Shown here: positions 32,565 through 33,685 of the stretch, piece after piece
Position numbering within the stretch: position 1 is the stretch's first letter
Layout of the letters: each line of letters opens with the position of its first letter
DNA from: SZUA-254 sp964596065
GTDB lineage: Bacteria > Bacteroidota > Ignavibacteria > UBA10030 > SZUA-254
Length of the DNA stretch: 33,685 nucleotides
Assembly (NCBI GenBank): GCA_964596065.1
Contig: CAZQSM010000019.1
Location: 1 to 33,685 of the forward strand
Reading direction: 5' to 3'
Program-made: the position numbers and the translations under genes
The notes under the pieces: model-generated
Databases searched by the model: none
The model's input: only the letters and a program-made list of their open reading frames with translations
Told to the model about the DNA's origin: nothing

Positions 32565-33685
32565 CTAGAGGGGGAGGAGGACCGAACGGTATTTCGGGAC
32601 GGGCCACTGCTCGTCCGCGACGAGCGATTCGAGTTCGTCCACGACGGCCCTGACCTTCTCGCACTGCGCCCGCACCCCCGTGAACGCCGCCCCCTGCTTC
32701 CGGATGTCCCCGTGCTCCCGGGCGGCCGCGATCATCGCGTCGAGCTTGGTGACCGAGGCGTGGAGCCTGTCGATCCCCGTGCCGACCTTCCTGAGCATGG
32801 CCGAGAGCGATTTCGTCCCCGGGCCGTCATCCCCCATCTGCGCGCGGGCGCCGGCGAGGCCTGACGCCAGTTCGGACGCGTAGCGCGCGGCGGCCGGCAA
32901 AAACATCGTGACCGCCATGTCCCTCGTGACGTCCGCCTCGATCCCTGCGTTCTTGACGTAATGTTCCATGTCGATGTGGTGGCGCGACTCCACCTCCCGC
33001 TTTGAATAGATCCCGAAACGGGTGAACATCTCCACCGCCCTGGGCTCCAGGAGGGTGTCGAGGGCCTCGGGGGTGGTCCTCAGGTTCGGTAGCCCGCGGC
33101 GTTCCGCCTCCTTCGCCCATTTCGCGGAGTAATTATCCCCCTCGAACAGGATGGGCCTGGAGGTCTTCACCATCTGGCGGAGCACCTCGACGGCCACCGC
33201 GGTAAATTTCTTCTTCCGGTCCATCCGCTTCACGATCTCGCTGCTGAAATGGGTGAGGCCGTCGGCCACCGCGGTGTTGAGCACGGTGACGGCGCTGGCC
33301 GGGGTCGACGACGAGCCGACGGCGCGGAACTCGAACTTGCTGCCGGTGAACGCGAACGGCGACGTCCGGTTCCTGTCGGTGTTGTCCCTGGGGACCTGCG
33401 GGATCTTGTCGATCCCGACGGAGATCCACGCGAGGTCCTTCGTCGCGGAGGTCCTCCCGGAGGCGAGGTCGTCGAGCACGCGGGTGAGCATCTCGCCGAC
33501 GAACACCGACATGATGGCGGGCGGCGCTTCGTTGGCGCCGAGCCGCAGGTCGTTGGCGCACGACGCGATTGAGGCCCTCAGCTCGCTCGAGTGGCGGTGC
33601 ACCGCCCAGATCGTCGACACCAGGAAGACGAGGAACTGCAGGTTCGACTCGGGGGTCTTCCCGGGGTCGAGCAGGTTTTCGCCCG
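32565..33685 (-). CDS. glnN: Glutamine synthetase type III, C-terminal part (5' end beyond window)
   Basis: ATP-dependent ligation of ammonia to glutamate. The frame is open to the window edge; the visible 373 residues begin in GENLLDPGKTPESNLQFL, a GSIII signature. They include LRLGANEAPPAIMSVFVGE, DNTDRNRTSPFAFTGSKFEFRAVGSS (catalytic Arg and glutamate-flap region), and the GSIII-specific helical C-terminus with EVESRHHIDMEHYVKNAGIEADV. GSIII is a ~700-residue form found mainly in Bacteroidota, cyanobacteria and some Firmicutes. Its presence supports the suggested lineage. No regulatory partner (PII, amt) is in view. Confidence 0.94.
   Translation of the reverse strand, partial: GENLLDPGKTPESNLQFLVFLVSTIWAVHRHSSELRASIASCANDLRLGANEAPPAIMSVFVGEMLTRVLDDLASGRTSATKDLAWISVGIDKIPQVPRDNTDRNRTSPFAFTGSKFEFRAVGSSSTPASAVTVLNTAVADGLTHFSSEIVKRMDRKKKFTAVAVEVLRQMVKTSRPILFEGDNYSAKWAKEAERRGLPNLRTTPEALDTLLEPRAVEMFTRFGIYSKREVESRHHIDMEHYVKNAGIEADVTRDMAVTMFLPAAARYASELASGLAGARAQMGDDGPGTKSLSAMLRKVGTGIDRLHASVTKLDAMIAAAREHGDIRKQGAAFTGVRAQCEKVRAVVDELESLVADEQWPVPKYRSVLLPL

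Overview
The window is a GC-rich stretch of bacterial chromosome made almost entirely of housekeeping genes. It holds 22 protein genes, counting one 24-codon leader ORF, and I see no tRNA, rRNA, CRISPR array, insertion sequence or prophage gene. Several features suggest a member of the Bacteroidota/Chlorobi/Ignavibacteria (FCB) lineage. The recurrent promoter pattern is TTG, then 19-20 nt, then TATnTT, which resembles the Bacteroidota TTTG/TAnnTTTG type. The EF-P tip loop is PGNWRAF, recalling the PGNLRAF of Chlorobi. There is a type III glutamine synthetase and a B12-dependent ribonucleotide reductase, and many starts lack a Shine-Dalgarno sequence. This placement is inference, not a database result.

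Layout. 1-5210 (minus): a fumarylacetoacetate-hydrolase-family enzyme, an M23 peptidase with a long beta-rich tail, then valS (3' end cut by the window). 5346-7651 (plus): purM coupled by a 4-base overlap to a soluble GAF histidine kinase. 7657-9633 (minus): a small lipoprotein followed by a Ppx/GppA phosphatase. 9926-17371 (plus): efp, accB, accC, gcvH, gcvP, guaA, a run for translation, fatty-acid initiation, glycine cleavage and GMP synthesis, closed by a bidirectional terminator. 17461-20211 (minus): nrdJ, preceded by a leader of about 240 nt. 20649-24815 (plus): an acyl-CoA synthetase, a histidine-rich polytopic membrane protein of unknown function, a DedA/YqaA-like membrane protein and a Nudix hydrolase. 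24892-27990 (plus): two tandem secreted M28 peptidases. 28111-32475 (plus): a PfkB kinase, mtnA, recO and an HtrA protease, closed by a perfect-palindrome terminator. 32565-33685 (minus): the C-terminal part of glutamine synthetase III (5' end outside the window).

The most interesting non-coding signal is the nrdJ leader. A near-consensus promoter is followed by a tiny ORF with a very strong ribosome-binding site. Its stop codon lies in the first stem bases of an intrinsic terminator placed between it and nrdJ. This looks like a ribosome-mediated attenuator, and I saw no cobalamin riboswitch signature there. Other points of note are the Asn-Trp tip of EF-P in place of Lys-Gly, a set of three T-tract repeats phased by about 20 bp upstream of efp, a Thr in place of the first His of the ValRS HIGH motif, interdigitated divergent promoters between the FAA-hydrolase gene and purM, and a PfkB kinase paired with MtnA.
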